DNA of 64,000 bases from Maritimibacter harenae (GTDB taxonomy: Bacteria > Pseudomonadota > Alphaproteobacteria > Rhodobacterales > Rhodobacteraceae), in contig NZ_WTUX01000005.1 in the NCBI RefSeq assembly GCF_009882975.1, positions 26,631 through 90,630 of the forward strand, written 5' to 3'. Each line of letters opens with the position of its first letter. The stretch's first letter is position 1. Shown here piece by piece: positions 63,812-64,000 of this stretch. Both the position numbers and the translations under genes were made by a program. The notes beneath the pieces are model-generated. The model saw only the letters and a list, made by a program, of their open reading frames with translations, did no database searches and was not told the DNA's origin.

Positions 63812-64000
63812 ATGTCCGACGCCTATATCTATGACGCCGTGCGCAGCCCGCGCGGCAAGGGCCGCCCCGATGGCAGCCTGCACGAGGTGACCTCGGTCGC
63901 GCTCGGCAAGCAGATGCTGAACGCGATCAAGGACCGCTCGAACCTGGACGGCCACGCCGTCGAAGACGTGATCTGGGGCAATGCCACGCAGGCCTTCGAA
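63812..64000 (+). CDS. Acetyl-CoA acyltransferase/thiolase (5' part)
   Basis: The first 63 residues of a thiolase (MSDAYIYDAVRSPRGKGRPD, then GSLHEVTSVALGKQMLNAIK) run off the right edge. The N-terminal YDAVRSPRGKGR pattern is characteristic of FadA/FadI-type thiolases in trifunctional-enzyme operons. AGGAAAGGAAG precedes ATG 63812. Catalytic Cys and His lie beyond the window. It supports the beta-oxidation reading of the cluster. Confidence 0.85.
   Translation, partial: MSDAYIYDAVRSPRGKGRPDGSLHEVTSVALGKQMLNAIKDRSNLDGHAVEDVIWGNATQAFE

Overview
The window is a high-GC stretch (roughly two thirds G+C by eye) of an alphaproteobacterial chromosome, most likely a marine or roseobacter-type Rhodobacteraceae. 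Supporting this are an alphaproteobacterial Tad (Flp) pilus locus, the betICBA choline-O-sulfate/glycine betaine genes, a polyamine uptake and gamma-glutamylation cluster, an H-NOX/diguanylate cyclase pair, a PleD-like regulator next to a DUF3572 gene, and a hom-glpX-recJ run. I see no insertion sequence, prophage, integrase or CRISPR array; the window reads as ordinary chromosome with regulatory oddities.

Layout. 1-10620: Tad pilus assembly operon (pilin 3' end, cpaB/rcpC, secretin rcpA/cpaC, OmpA-type lipoprotein, cpaE/tadZ, cpaF/tadA, tadB, tadC, two TPR lipoproteins, prepilin peptidase). 10632-13705: a multipass GT-C-like membrane protein and a divergent AAA+ ATPase. 13738-18135: Lhr-type helicase and PdeM phosphoesterase of the ligase-associated DNA repair set, a thioesterase and a crotonase. 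18325-22548: hom, glpX, recJ. 22920-22994: tRNA-Glu(TTC). 23152-30051: betA, betB, betC, betI on the minus strand and a divergent Tat-exported solute-binding protein. 30110-34276: c-di-GMP signalling (H-NOX-like gene plus HNOBA-GGDEF cyclase; PleD-like cyclase), with a HAD phosphatase and a DUF3572 gene. 34281-36472: a CnrYXH-like ECF sigma operon led by an EF-hand protein. 36699-41303: DUF983, Nudix, an unrecognised gene, a sulfotransferase and an acyl-CoA ligase. 41307-51657: polyamine module (amine oxidase, aminotransferase, GntR regulator, divergent potFGHI-puuA-puuB). 51802-59296: SRAP, DUF1992, SixA-like phosphatase, 5'-nucleotidase, DUF952, pyrD, ArsC-like protein, MATE pump, two thioesterases. 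59556-64000: two MerR regulators and a beta-oxidation operon (acyl-CoA dehydrogenase, two small unknown genes, GST-like protein, start of a thiolase).

How the parts work together. The Tad genes build a surface-attachment pilus, and the two diguanylate cyclase loci would set c-di-GMP and so the switch between motile and attached life. The bet genes convert choline-O-sulfate to glycine betaine. The pot/puu genes import polyamines and feed them to nitrogen metabolism under a GntR regulator flanked by matching palindromes.

Most interesting signals: (1) an H-NOX homologue in which the expected heme-ligand histidine is proline and the YxSxR heme-binding motif is mostly lost, still translationally coupled to its cyclase; (2) a 13-base palindromic word present before potF and before an unrecognised gene 7 kb away, with a near copy before the aminotransferase operon; (3) a four-copy intergenic repeat family with hairpins at gene 3' ends; (4) an ECF/anti-sigma/periplasmic sensor operon coupled to an EF-hand protein; (5) a MerR-type box in a tandem merR region. 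All functions are inferred by reading translations; no database search was possible.
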